NCBI RefSeq assembly: GCF_003590875.1
Contig: NZ_QYUN01000002.1
Location: forward strand, 2,728,001 to 2,792,000
Direction: 5' to 3'
Length of the DNA stretch: 64,000 nt
From: Noviherbaspirillum cavernae
GTDB lineage: Bacteria; Pseudomonadota; Gammaproteobacteria; Burkholderiales; Burkholderiaceae_D
Position 1 is the first letter of the stretch, and every line of letters begins with the position of its first letter. The notes beneath the pieces are model-generated. The model was not told the DNA's origin. It saw only the letters and a list, made by a program, of their open reading frames with translations, and did no database searches. Shown here piece by piece: positions 10,655 through 19,387 of this stretch. A program made the position numbers and the translations under genes.

Positions 10655-11089
10655 TTATTTTCTGCCGCTCGTCTGCGCCGCGAAGGTGAGTTTTTCGAAA
10701 CCGGCCAGACGCGCCGCCTCCAGCACATTGATCACCGACTGATGTGCAGCCGTCGCGTCGGCATTGATGATCACGACCGGATCCTTTTTGCCTTGGCCGT
10801 TCGCATTGGCCGTATTCTTCAGCTCGTCGGCGAGGCCGCTCGCGTCGCGCGCCGCTACCTGCATGTTATTGATCAAGTAGCGCCCTTGCGGATCGACACC
10901 GACGTTGATTTCGAACGGCTGCTCCATCGCCTTTTCCGCATCGGCGGTCGGCAGCGTGATCTGCAATGCGGTGAACTTGCTGTAGGTCGTGGTGACCATC
11001 AGGAAGATCAGGATGACCAGCAGCACGTCGATGAACGGGATCAGGTTGATCTCGGGGTCTTCGCGACCCTTGCCTTTGCGGAAATTCAT
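10655..11089 (-). CDS. exbD: ExbD/TolR-family biopolymer transport protein
   Basis: A 144-residue protein with a short cytoplasmic N-terminus (MNFRKGKGREDPEINLIPFI), one membrane helix holding the conserved Asp of INLIPFIDVLLVILIF, and a periplasmic domain. With ExbB it forms the proton-driven motor that energises TonB or a similar partner. Its ATG overlaps the stop of exbB (ATGA), so the two are translationally coupled. No tonB lies nearby. An assignment to a Tol-like system cannot be excluded, but position beside lpxK is typical of genes annotated exbBD. Confidence 0.93.
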   Translation of the reverse strand: MNFRKGKGREDPEINLIPFIDVLLVILIFLMVTTTYSKFTALQITLPTADAEKAMEQPFEINVGVDPQGRYLINNMQVAARDASGLADELKNTANANGQGKKDPVVIINADATAAHQSVINVLEAARLAGFEKLTFAAQTSGRK

Positions 11090-11691
11090 TTGCGGTTGCC
11101 GTGGACGGTATCGACGAATCTGATCGCCTGCTGCTCCATGTCGACGATGAAGCTGTCGACCTGCGCACGGAAATGACGATAGAAGACCAATGCCGGCATC
11201 GCGACCGCGAGGCCGAAACCGGTGTTGTACAAGGCGACGGAAATGCCGTGCGCCAGTTGCGCAGGGTTGGTACCGGTCGCGTTTTGCGCACCGAAGATTT
11301 CGATCATGCCGACCACGGTGCCGAACAAGCCCATCAGCGGAGCCAGCGTGGCGATCGTGCCGAGTGTGGTCAGGAAGCGTTCGAGTTCATGTGCGGTACC
11401 GCCGCCGGCTTCCTCGATGGATTCCTTCATCACGTCGCGCGGCGTGTTCACATTGCGCAGCCCGGCAGCGAGCACCCGTCCCAGCGGCGAGTTCTGTTCC
11501 AGGTTATTGATGACCTCGGGAGAAATCTTGCCGTTGTGATAGACGCGGATGACTTCGTCCAGCAGATTCGGGGGAAGAATGCGTTTACGGCGCAGGTACA
11601 ATATCCGTTCGACGATCAGTGCCAAAGCAACAACAGAGGCAATCAGCAGCGGCCAGATCGGCCAGCCTGCAGCTTGAATAATGGCGAGCAA
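11086..11691 (-). CDS. exbB: ExbB/TolQ-family proton channel protein
   Basis: The frame opens at 11754, but I place the start at TTG 11691. An AGGAG lies seven bases before it, and the conserved N-terminus LLAIIQAAGWPIWPLLIASV follows directly. The product of about 201 residues has three membrane helices: one at the N-terminus, and two later around LATLAPLMGLFGTVVGMIE and VALYNTGFGLAVAMPALVFY, which line the proton path. It partners ExbD, whose start overlaps this stop codon. It is the first gene of the block ending with adk. Confidence 0.92.
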   Translation of the reverse strand: MLAIIQAAGWPIWPLLIASVVALALIVERILYLRRKRILPPNLLDEVIRVYHNGKISPEVINNLEQNSPLGRVLAAGLRNVNTPRDVMKESIEEAGGGTAHELERFLTTLGTIATLAPLMGLFGTVVGMIEIFGAQNATGTNPAQLAHGISVALYNTGFGLAVAMPALVFYRHFRAQVDSFIVDMEQQAIRFVDTVHGNRK

Positions 11692-12005
11692 AAGAGGCTC
11701 CTGGGTTTGTTTCGGGTGGATGCAGAATGTATCGCGTTGAGCCGTTCGGATCAAGCCTCACGGCAATGAAATTCAGAGTGAAAAGTTTTGCACAGCCGCT
11801 GTGGATAAGTATGTGAGCAAGTGCAGCGTGGCTAACAAGAAAACATGTCGCAAAAACAATTCTGTTTCAAATAATCAACTCCCCTCCTTCGCATTTTCTT
11901 TTTAAAATCAGCCGGTTAAGAACGAGATATGTTGTTCGCAATCATTTATGACAATCAAATGACAGTTTGGCGCGCCTGTGGACAGGTTTTGCCTTTGGAG
12001 GCCGC

Positions 12006-13367
12006 ATGAATACTGACTCTTCCTCTGAAAACCCAGTCGCCACGCCATCTGTCGTCTCGGTTTCCGCGCTGAATCAGGCAGTTGCGCGGATGCTGGAGCG
12101 CAATTTCCCGCTGGCGTGGGTTTCCGGCGAGATTTCGAATTTCACGCGCGCCGCGTCGGGACATTGGTATTTCACGCTCAAGGATGATGCGGCCCAGGTG
12201 CGAGCCGTCATGTTTCGCGGTCGCGCGCAATATGCGGGCTTCACGCCGCGCGAAGGCGACAAGGTCGAGGTGCGCGCACTGGTCACGCTCTATGCGCCGC
12301 GCGGCGACTATCAGCTCAATGTGGAAGCGATCCGTCGAGCGGGCGTCGGCAATCTGTATGAAGCCTTCCTGCAGTTGAAGGAAAAACTCAATGCCGAAGG
12401 CCTGTTCGATCCGCTGCGCAAACGAGCGCTGCCTGTCTTTGCGCGGACGATAGGCATCGTCACCAGTCCGCAGGCGGCGGCCTTGCGCGACATCCTGAGT
12501 ACGCTGCGCCGGCGTGCGCCGCATGTGCGCGTGATTCTGTATCCGACGCCGGTACAGGGCGAAGGCGCGGCGCAGAAAATCGCGCAGGCCATTGCCACCG
12601 CATCCAACCGTGCGGAATGCGATGTGCTGCTAGTATGCCGCGGCGGCGGCAGCATCGAGGACTTGTGGTCGTTCAACGAGGAAATCGTCGCCCGCGCCAT
12701 TGCTGCCGCCACGATGCCAGTCGTGTCCGGCGTCGGCCATGAAACCGATGTCACGATTGCCGATTTTGCCGCCGATCTGCGTGCGCCGACCCCTACCGCC
12801 GCCGCCGAACTGGCGGCTCCGCCGCGCGCGGATTGGCTGGCAACGCTCGATGCGCACGCGGACGATCTCCGGCGTGCAATGAAACGCCGTTTGTCTGATG
12901 CCGCGCAAACGCTGGACTGGCTATCGCGCCGGCTGGTGAGCCCATCGACGTACATTGCGCATGAGCGGCTCAGATTGCACGGCTTCCAGGCCCGACTTGC
13001 GCATGCGACACGCACGCCTTTGAAGCAGGCTCGTTTCTCGCTGACACATTTGCAGACACGGCTGGCGGCGCAGTTGCCCGACACGGCCTCGCGTCGGACA
13101 CAGCTGACCTACGATGCGCGGCGCATGATCGCGTTGATGAGGGCAAACACCGGGCGCGAGCGACAGGCGCTCGGCGCGCTGGCGGCGCAGCTGGAATTGC
13201 TCAATCCGCGGCGTACGCTGGAGCGCGGCTATGCAATCGTGATGGACAGCAAGGGCAAGCTGGTCCGTGCGCCACGCGACCTGCGTCCGCGTGATGTCGT
13301 CACGATGCGGCTGGCGGAAGGTTCGGCCGAAGTGGGCATTGCCAGTGTGCAGCCAACGCTGGAATGA
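12006..13367 (+). CDS. xseA: Exodeoxyribonuclease VII large subunit
   Basis: The start is ATG 12006; the frame is open 13 codons further but without homology. The 453-residue product begins with an OB-fold DNA-binding domain ([20 protein letters not shown]). The catalytic region follows with [28 protein letters not shown] and [27 protein letters not shown], and then a long coiled-coil region. With XseB it degrades single-stranded DNA from both ends. The small subunit gene is not nearby, as is usual. The gene is divergent from exbB, with about 310 bases between the starts. Confidence 0.96.
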   Translation: MNTDSSSENPVATPSVVSVSALNQAVARMLERNFPLAWVSGEISNFTRAASGHWYFTLKDDAAQVRAVMFRGRAQYAGFTPREGDKVEVRALVTLYAPRGDYQLNVEAIRRAGVGNLYEAFLQLKEKLNAEGLFDPLRKRALPVFARTIGIVTSPQAAALRDILSTLRRRAPHVRVILYPTPVQGEGAAQKIAQAIATASNRAECDVLLVCRGGGSIEDLWSFNEEIVARAIAAATMPVVSGVGHETDVTIADFAADLRAPTPTAAAELAAPPRADWLATLDAHADDLRRAMKRRLSDAAQTLDWLSRRLVSPSTYIAHERLRLHGFQARLAHATRTPLKQARFSLTHLQTRLAAQLPDTASRRTQLTYDARRMIALMRANTGRERQALGALAAQLELLNPRRTLERGYAIVMDSKGKLVRAPRDLRPRDVVTMRLAEGSAEVGIASVQPTLE

Positions 13368-13484
13368 TTCTCTTGCGCAGCACCGATTTCGGGGTCTGTT
13401 CTACTGATGCAGGCAAGCCGCATCCGACTTACAATTGAGTTCTTTCAAAAAGAGTATCCCCTTCAAACAATAGAAAGGAACGTC

Positions 13485-14063
13485 ATGGAACATGCACTGC
13501 CAACCCTGCCATACGCGATGGACGCATTGCAGCCGCACATCTCGAAGGAAACACTTGAGTACCACTACGGCAAGCATCATCAAGCGTATGTGACCAACTT
13601 GAACAATCTGATCAAGGGCACCGAATACGAAAACGCTTCGCTGGAAGACATCATCAAGAAATCGTCCGGCGGCCTGTTCAACAACTCCGCGCAAGTGTGG
13701 AATCACACGTTCTTCTGGAACTGCATGAAGCCCAACGGCGGCGGCGCTCCGGCCGGCGCAGTGGTTGATGCCATCAATGCCAAGTGGGGTTCGTTCGACA
13801 AGTTCAAGGAAGAATTCACCAAATCCGCAGTCGGCAATTTCGGCTCCGGCTGGACTTGGCTGGTCAAGAAGGCTGACGGCTCGGTTGACATCGTCAACAC
13901 GTCGAATGCCGCCACACCGCTGACGACTGCAGACAAGCCTCTGCTGACCTGCGACGTGTGGGAACACGCGTACTACATCGACTACCGCAATGCCCGTCCG
14001 AAATTCGTCGAGGCATTCTGGAACCTGGTGAACTGGGATTTCGTTGCGAAGAATTTCGCGTAA
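13485..14063 (+). CDS. sodB: Superoxide dismutase, iron type
   Basis: The start is ATG 13485, with AAAGGA seven bases before it. The 192-residue product has [15 protein letters not shown] and the metal-site region [13 protein letters not shown], with Asp and His ligands, plus the earlier two His ligands. Residues such as [13 protein letters not shown] are typical of Fe-SODs. It converts superoxide to hydrogen peroxide and oxygen in the cytoplasm. It is monocistronic and followed by a very strong terminator. No Fur box was recognised upstream. Confidence 0.96.
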   Translation: MEHALPTLPYAMDALQPHISKETLEYHYGKHHQAYVTNLNNLIKGTEYENASLEDIIKKSSGGLFNNSAQVWNHTFFWNCMKPNGGGAPAGAVVDAINAKWGSFDKFKEEFTKSAVGNFGSGWTWLVKKADGSVDIVNTSNAATPLTTADKPLLTCDVWEHAYYIDYRNARPKFVEAFWNLVNWDFVAKNFA

Positions 14064-14124
14064 CGAAAGTCTCACTGTCGATTCAAAATAAAAAATGACA
14101 CGAAAATAGAATCTGACAAAAAAC

Positions 14125-14193
14125 AATGGCTGACCATTCTGTCAGCCATTCAAAAGAAGTCAGCAATTTCAAAGTTGCTGACTTCTTTTTTTT
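14125..14193 (+). terminator. Double hairpin terminator between sodB and the desaturase
   Basis: There are two consecutive perfect hairpins. AATGGCTGAC at 14125-14134 pairs with GTCAGCCATT at 14141-14150. AAAAGAAGTCAGCAA at 14152-14166 pairs with TTGCTGACTTCTTTT at 14175-14189, followed by more T. The second is a strong intrinsic terminator for sodB. Its A tract on the left gives a T tract on the minus strand, so it can also end the converging desaturase transcript. Both stems contain TCAGC or GCTGA, so alternative pairing between hairpins is possible. Confidence 0.9.
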
Positions 14194-14252
14194 CGCGACG
14201 CGGCTGGCAGCGAGCGGCCTCGCACTCGCCGCCACCGATCAATGAGGCTCAT

Positions 14253-15446
14253 TCAGGAATAGCTGCGCAAGCGCAACGAGAAATCCTGCAAGGCTTTGAT
14301 GCCCGAATTTTCGGCACGAGTACACCAGTCCCGTAACTGCCTCAGCAACTGCTCCTGGCTGGCGTGAGAGGAATTCCAGATGTCGGCCAATTCCATACGC
14401 ATGTCGAGCATCGTCTGCAGCGCCTCGCTATGCGCAAACAACTGACTCAGCTTCTCCGACTCCAACGCATCAAGCTTGCCGGGTGCATGTCGTAACAGCT
14501 TCTTCGCGGATTTCCGGAGCTTCAATTCGGAGGTAGGTTCGGTTTTCAATCGGGCCAATTCATCGCGCCAGGCTTGGCGAAGAGAACGAGCATACCGCGC
14601 AGTGACGTCATAACGATTTGCAATCACGGAAAGCAGAGTCTCGGAATCCACGACCGTCTTGTTACGGTCGAATTTCGGTACGGGCGCGATCTTTTTTACC
14701 TTCGCAAGGCGGAGCGTTTCCAGAATGCGGATGTAAAGCCAGCCAACGTCGAACTCGCACCACTTCGACGACATCTTGGCGGACGTGGCGAAGGTGTGGT
14801 GATTGTTATGGAATTCCTCGCCACCGATGAGAATGCCAATCGGCAAAATGTTGGTCGATGCATCGGGGCAGTCGTAATTCCGATAGCCCCAATAATGTCC
14901 GATCCCGTTGACGACTCCCGCAGCAGTAACCGGAATCCATAACATCTGGAATGCCCACACAGTCAATCCGATCACGCCAAATAGCAGAACATCGATAATC
15001 AAGAGCAGGCCGACTCCTTGCCAGGTATATTTGCCGTAGAGGCGGGATTCAATCCAGTCCTCCGGCGTACTGTGGCCGTATTTTTCCGTTGTTTCCTTGT
15101 TTTTCGCTTCGGCGCGATACAGTTCCGTGCCTTCAAACAAAACTTTCCAGATGCCGCGAGTATTCGGGCTGTGCGGATCATCCTTCGTTTCGCACTTTGC
15201 ATGATGCTTGCGATGAATCGCAACCCACTCCCTGGTCACCATGCCAGTGGTCAGCCACAGCCAGAAGCGGAAGAAATGACTGGCGAGCGGATGCAACTCC
15301 AGCGCCCGGTGCGCCTGGCAACGATGCAGGTAAATCGTCACGGCGGCGATCGTGATATGCGTGGTTGCAAACGCATATGCCACCACTTGCCAGGCGTCCG
15401 CATTCGACAGGCCGTTCGACAAAAATTCGAGCACTGGATTCAGCAT
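14253..15446 (-). CDS. Membrane fatty acid desaturase (acyl-CoA delta-9 type)
   Basis: The chosen start, ATG 15446, gives MLNPVLEFLSNGLS and 397 residues; a GTG six codons earlier is possible. The three His boxes of membrane desaturases are present: HRCQAHRAL, HRKHHAKCE and EEFHNNHHTF. They lie between four hydrophobic helices. The enzyme uses a di-iron centre and oxygen to put a double bond in a saturated acyl chain, which raises membrane fluidity. The C-terminal about 130 residues (after DVTARYARSL) form a helical extension common in proteobacterial homologues. The gene converges on sodB. Confidence 0.92.
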   Translation of the reverse strand: MLNPVLEFLSNGLSNADAWQVVAYAFATTHITIAAVTIYLHRCQAHRALELHPLASHFFRFWLWLTTGMVTREWVAIHRKHHAKCETKDDPHSPNTRGIWKVLFEGTELYRAEAKNKETTEKYGHSTPEDWIESRLYGKYTWQGVGLLLIIDVLLFGVIGLTVWAFQMLWIPVTAAGVVNGIGHYWGYRNYDCPDASTNILPIGILIGGEEFHNNHHTFATSAKMSSKWCEFDVGWLYIRILETLRLAKVKKIAPVPKFDRNKTVVDSETLLSVIANRYDVTARYARSLRQAWRDELARLKTEPTSELKLRKSAKKLLRHAPGKLDALESEKLSQLFAHSEALQTMLDMRMELADIWNSSHASQEQLLRQLRDWCTRAENSGIKALQDFSLRLRSYS

Positions 15447-15837
15447 TGCATTTTGCACCTTGTCACTCCCAGGCAAGCATTGAACATCGCTGCGAATTGC
15501 GCATCCATGAGCGACCTTCAATGAAAACAGAAGTGAAACCATTCGCCATGGTTCACGGGCTTCAGGGCTGCTTTGCGTTGGTGTCTGTCACAGTCACTAT
15601 AGCGGCTACTCGAAAACATGCATATAGCGGACCAGTTGCCAAATCAGTCCAAGACGGTGGCATGTTGATTTGAACAAAGATCGATCGGACATTCAGAACA
15701 CGGGCTGAGCACGGGCAATCTATTTCTTGCTGCCAAGCGAGATTGATACGTTTTGATTCGATTCCGATTTTGCCCCTTGTATTCGTCCATCGATACTCCA
15801 TGTGGATGGTGAATGGATGGCAAAGAGGAGTTGAGAA

Positions 15838-16263
15838 ATGGCAAAAGAACTCACGTTGCAAGACAGTCGACCAAGAGCAGGCGAAACGGAAAAGGTCACC
15901 ATTAATCTCGGCCTGGTCGACCTTGGGCAGATCGATCTGCTAGTGCAGGAAGGCTTTTATTCCAACCGCACTGATCTGATCCGCACCGCCATTCGCAATC
16001 AACTACAACTGCATGGCGACGTCATCAAGCAGACTGTGGCTCGCAAAAGCCTGGTGCTCGGCTTGCAACATTACTCCCGTGCGGATCTGGAGGCCGTGCG
16101 CGACGCAGGACAGAAACTGCAGATACAGGTTCTGGGATTGGCCGGCATCGACGCCGACGTGACGCCGGAATTGGCATTGACCACCATCGACTCCATCACG
16201 GTGCTGGGCGCATTGCACGCCAGCGCAGCCGTCAAGGCCGCTTTGGCTGGACGGATTCATTAA
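15838..16263 (+). CDS. CopG-like ribbon-helix-helix regulator
   Basis: A protein of 141 residues. After a short leader comes EKVTINLGLVDLGQIDLLVQ, a beta strand and helix, then GFYSNRTDLIRTAIRNQLQ, the helix-turn-helix part of a ribbon-helix-helix DNA-binding domain. The rest is a smaller effector or oligomerisation region. A GAGGAG lies just before the ATG. It is followed after 25 bases by the esterase gene, and this pairing is also seen in Burkholderiales. It probably controls that gene. The signal it senses is unknown. Confidence 0.8.
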   Translation: MAKELTLQDSRPRAGETEKVTINLGLVDLGQIDLLVQEGFYSNRTDLIRTAIRNQLQLHGDVIKQTVARKSLVLGLQHYSRADLEAVRDAGQKLQIQVLGLAGIDADVTPELALTTIDSITVLGALHASAAVKAALAGRIH

Positions 16264-16288
16264 CCGTCGTACCTTCGGAAAGATCTTC

Positions 16289-17488
16289 ATGAAAACCAAT
16301 GAAAATTTCCTCGCGCAGATATGCGAAGCTACCCGCTTGCTTCAGACCTCCGGCCCGATGGCCGCTACGGAAGCAATCCAACGCGCGCTGCACGGTGCCG
16401 GCACGCCCGACGTTGCAATGCCGGATGACGATCGCACCAAGGGTCAAACGCGACCGGCGGAGCTGGTCGATATCAACCCTCCATCCGTATCCAAAACCGA
16501 CTTCCTCCACTTCACTCGGGGAAAGTGGCAGGAACCGTCAACTCGTCAGCCGATTGAGGACGTCGAAGTCAATGAAGCAGGGAAAGGAACATTCCTGTCC
16601 GGATCAGTAAGCAACCATGCGGGAACGCGCGCCTACAAATTTTATGTGCCGAGCGGCTATTGCGGTGAGCCGCTGCCATTGGTTGTGATGCTGCATGGAT
16701 GCAAACAAAACCCCGACGATTTTGCCGCTGGCACCGGCATGAATGACGTCGCAGAAGAGAACAACTGTTTCGTTGTCTACCCTGCGCAGTTGCGAAAGGC
16801 GAACGAGTCGCATTGCTGGAACTGGTTCAAGCCGGAGCATCAGCGGCGTGATCAGGGCGAGCCTTCAATCATCGCCGATATCACGCGCAGGATCACTCGC
16901 GACTACAGGATCGACACCAGCCGCATCTACGTCGCCGGCCTGTCGGCGGGCGGCGCAATGGCCGCCGTGATGGCCGCCACTTATCCCGAACTATATGCTG
17001 CCGTCGGCATCCACTCCGGCTTGCCTTATGGCGCTGCGCATGATTTGCCGTCCGCACTCGCGGCGATGAAAGGCAGCAATGGGAAAGAAGGTCCGCTTGT
17101 CGCCCGTGGCAAGGCGCCCGCCTCGTTCGGACATGTCGTACCGGCGATCGTGTTCCACGGCGATCGCGATTCCACTGTTCACCCATCCAATGGCGATCAG
17201 GCGCTGTCGCAATGTCAGTCAGCGTCAGCATGCGGTGCGTCTGACAAAGACAAGCCAGACACGCAAATCCAGGTGGAAAAAGGCTGTGTGCCGAATGGCC
17301 GTGCCTATACGAGAACACTCAGCTACGACATCAGCGGGAAAGTCGTGGCCGAACATTGGGTCGTGCATGGTGCAGGCCACGCGTGGTCAGGGGGAAATCG
17401 CAAGGGATCCTACACTGATCCGAAGGGGCCGCCTGCAGCGCGTCATATGCTGCAGTTCTTTTACAGCCATAGGAGGGATGCAAAATAG
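16289..17488 (+). CDS. PHB-depolymerase-family esterase
   Basis: A 399-residue alpha/beta hydrolase of the LpqC/PHB depolymerase family. PLVVMLHGCKQNPDDFA gives the oxyanion region, YVAGLSAGGAMAAVMA the nucleophile Ser, VFHGDRDSTVHP the acid, and HGAGHAWSGG the catalytic His. I see no clear signal peptide, so an intracellular role is more likely than an extracellular depolymerase. Substrates may be short polyhydroxybutyrate oligomers or unrelated esters; a PHA synthase gene lies 31 kb away in the window. The upstream regulator is probably co-transcribed. Confidence 0.87.
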   Translation: MKTNENFLAQICEATRLLQTSGPMAATEAIQRALHGAGTPDVAMPDDDRTKGQTRPAELVDINPPSVSKTDFLHFTRGKWQEPSTRQPIEDVEVNEAGKGTFLSGSVSNHAGTRAYKFYVPSGYCGEPLPLVVMLHGCKQNPDDFAAGTGMNDVAEENNCFVVYPAQLRKANESHCWNWFKPEHQRRDQGEPSIIADITRRITRDYRIDTSRIYVAGLSAGGAMAAVMAATYPELYAAVGIHSGLPYGAAHDLPSALAAMKGSNGKEGPLVARGKAPASFGHVVPAIVFHGDRDSTVHPSNGDQALSQCQSASACGASDKDKPDTQIQVEKGCVPNGRAYTRTLSYDISGKVVAEHWVVHGAGHAWSGGNRKGSYTDPKGPPAARHMLQFFYSHRRDAK

Positions 17489-17657
17489 CAATGCTGGCCG
17501 CCACGCGTTTCGGGTTGAACGCATTTCCCGAACTGCATGCCGGCCCTGCATGAACACGCGACTATGACGACTTGATCGCGATCAAGCCGGCGCATTCTTT
17601 CGACATGTCGCCCATGGTCGTGCGCCAACATGATCAAGATGGAGAGGAGCGTTCCGG

Positions 17658-18458
17658 ATGACCATACTCGTATCGGTGAAGATCAACGACGGCGTTGTCA
17701 TGGCGGCTGACAGCGCAAGTTCGTTCGCCAGCGGCATGGTTTATCACCATTCGCGCAAGATCAGGAATATCGTCGACGGCATACCGGTGGGAGTGATGGT
17801 TGCAGGAGCGGGAGGCATAGGCAACGAATCGGTGGACACCCTGTTGAAGGATCTGAGCGTGCGACTGCGCGGCGTGGACACCCGGTATCGGGACTGGACG
17901 CTGAATCGGGATGACTATACGGTGGAGCAACTCGCATGGCGGGTGCGACAATTTCTATTCGAGGAAAAGGCACAAGCCTATGCGGGACAGGTCCGGTCGC
18001 AAGTCAGGCTTTGCGGATACTCGGCAGGCAGGCCGCTGGCGGAAGCGTGGGACGTGCTGCTGGACGATACGCACTGTCCGCCGCCGGTATGCGTACAGCG
18101 CGAGGAGGACTTTGGCCCGCGCTGGGCGGGCGAGGCAGAGGCGCTGGATCGTCTGGTGCTGGGCTTGGGCAGTCGCTTTGATGAACTTGCACGGGAACAA
18201 GGCATCACGGCTGCCGACGGTCAAAGTGTCCGAAGCGGATTTGCCCCCGCACTATACGAACTTCTGTTCCTGGAAGCGATGCCCATATCGGACGCCGCCG
18301 AACTGGCGCGGTTCCTTGTCGAGACCACGATCGGCTTCGTGCGATTCTCCGTTTCACGGCCGAAAACCGTAGGTGCCCCTGTCGAAATTGCTGCAATCAC
18401 CAAACACGAGGGCTTTCATTGGCTCCAGGGCGGACCGGCGCCGCTGCCTGCGGAGTGA
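17658..18458 (+). CDS. Proteasome-like Ntn hydrolase
   Basis: A 266-residue protein starting MTILVSVKINDGVVMAADSA, the strand-turn-strand of proteasome beta subunits. If the Met is removed, Thr1, Asp17 (AADSA) and Lys33 (HSRKIRN) fall exactly on the catalytic positions of proteasome numbering. A glycine turn follows in VMVAGAGGIGNES. The start does not match the Anbu N-terminus as I know it, and there is no HslU, ATPase or tagging gene beside it. It may belong to the betaproteobacterial proteasome homologues (BPH). It would be a self-compartmentalised peptidase; this is inferred. A GGAGAGGAG precedes the ATG. Confidence 0.82.
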   Translation: MTILVSVKINDGVVMAADSASSFASGMVYHHSRKIRNIVDGIPVGVMVAGAGGIGNESVDTLLKDLSVRLRGVDTRYRDWTLNRDDYTVEQLAWRVRQFLFEEKAQAYAGQVRSQVRLCGYSAGRPLAEAWDVLLDDTHCPPPVCVQREEDFGPRWAGEAEALDRLVLGLGSRFDELAREQGITAADGQSVRSGFAPALYELLFLEAMPISDAAELARFLVETTIGFVRFSVSRPKTVGAPVEIAAITKHEGFHWLQGGPAPLPAE

Positions 18459-18660
18459 CGTTTAAAGCAATGTCCTGCACCCACCAAGAGGCTTTGGCGA
18501 ACCGCTTGATTGAGACTGCCGCGCGATGAGCGCATCAATACGAGCCACCTGCCAGCTGTCAGGCTCCCGGACTCCCCATTGACCAGCCTGGTTGACGCAT
18601 GAGGACCGGGCCATCCACCCTGGCTACGAGTACACTGGTTGACTCCAGACCGGAGGCATC

Positions 18661-18918
18661 ATGACGCAGGACGAAATTCTTGACATGTTCAGACAGCAGG
18701 CGGACAGCATGCCGCCCGAATCGCCAACGCTCAATGCAGTGATTCTGGAACTGGCTCAGATTCTTGCGCAGTCGCGTGGCCGCCTGCCCGAGGAAACCTT
18801 TGAAACGCTGGTACGTATCGGCGCTGTACTTTACAAGGAAGGCCGCAACCGGTTCGATGCGCGGTCGGATGTTGCGGAGATCATGAAGAAATCGGCCGAG
18901 GACCGGGGGAACGAATGA
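18661..18918 (+). CDS. Small helical protein of unknown function
   Basis: An 85-residue, acidic, mostly helical protein (MTQDEILDMFRQQADSMPPE...). It has no signal peptide, membrane segment or recognised domain. A GGAGGCATC precedes the ATG at good spacing, and codon use is like that of its neighbours, so I believe it is real. It follows the Ntn hydrolase after about 200 bases on the same strand. A functional link is possible but unsupported. Confidence 0.6.
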   Translation: MTQDEILDMFRQQADSMPPESPTLNAVILELAQILAQSRGRLPEETFETLVRIGAVLYKEGRNRFDARSDVAEIMKKSAEDRGNE

Positions 18919-19387
18919 CGCCTGGTTCTCCTGCGCCACTGTGTCATCACCTGGTTGCGGAAGACTGGTGACGACGGACGGGCCGCAGCTCACATCGCGC
19001 TTTAGTCCCGCGAAGAAGAGGCCGGGAGGAAGTCGACATGCACAATGAAGAGTTCCAACTTTCGCTTCGCATGCCCTTGTATTTCCTTTCCTGAGGGTAC
19101 GGATGCAGGCCAATTCCGTGGTGTTTATTTGGAACACATGATCCCAAACGGCATTCGCTTGATCTTGCCTTCTATCCTTCTCTGTCCAACGCAATGCTCC
19201 ACGCCTTGAGCAATATCAAAATGAATCCGGAGGCGGCGTACCTAGTATGAAAGGGACGCTGCTCCGTGTGCGCTTGCCTTGTGTGTGCATTACGCAAGTG
19301 TTGCCGAGTGGCGCTGCGTCGGGGCACCACGGGCAGGATACTGTCGTTGCCCCTCGAAAATCCATGCTCATCCAGTCGAGGTGCATC
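18919..19387. other. Gene-free stretch before the FAD oxidoreductase
   Basis: About 470 bases without a credible gene. Short frames in it lack homology and ribosome sites. TTGAGC at about 19206 and TAGTAT at about 19244 could be weak promoter parts for the next gene, but the spacing is wrong for one promoter. I see no RNA gene or repeat in it. Confidence 0.4.

Noticed and set aside
11800..11808. TGTGGATAA, a perfect DnaA box
   Set aside because: A single box near xseA, without clustering, an AT-rich unwinding region or dnaA/dnaN genes, is not an origin.
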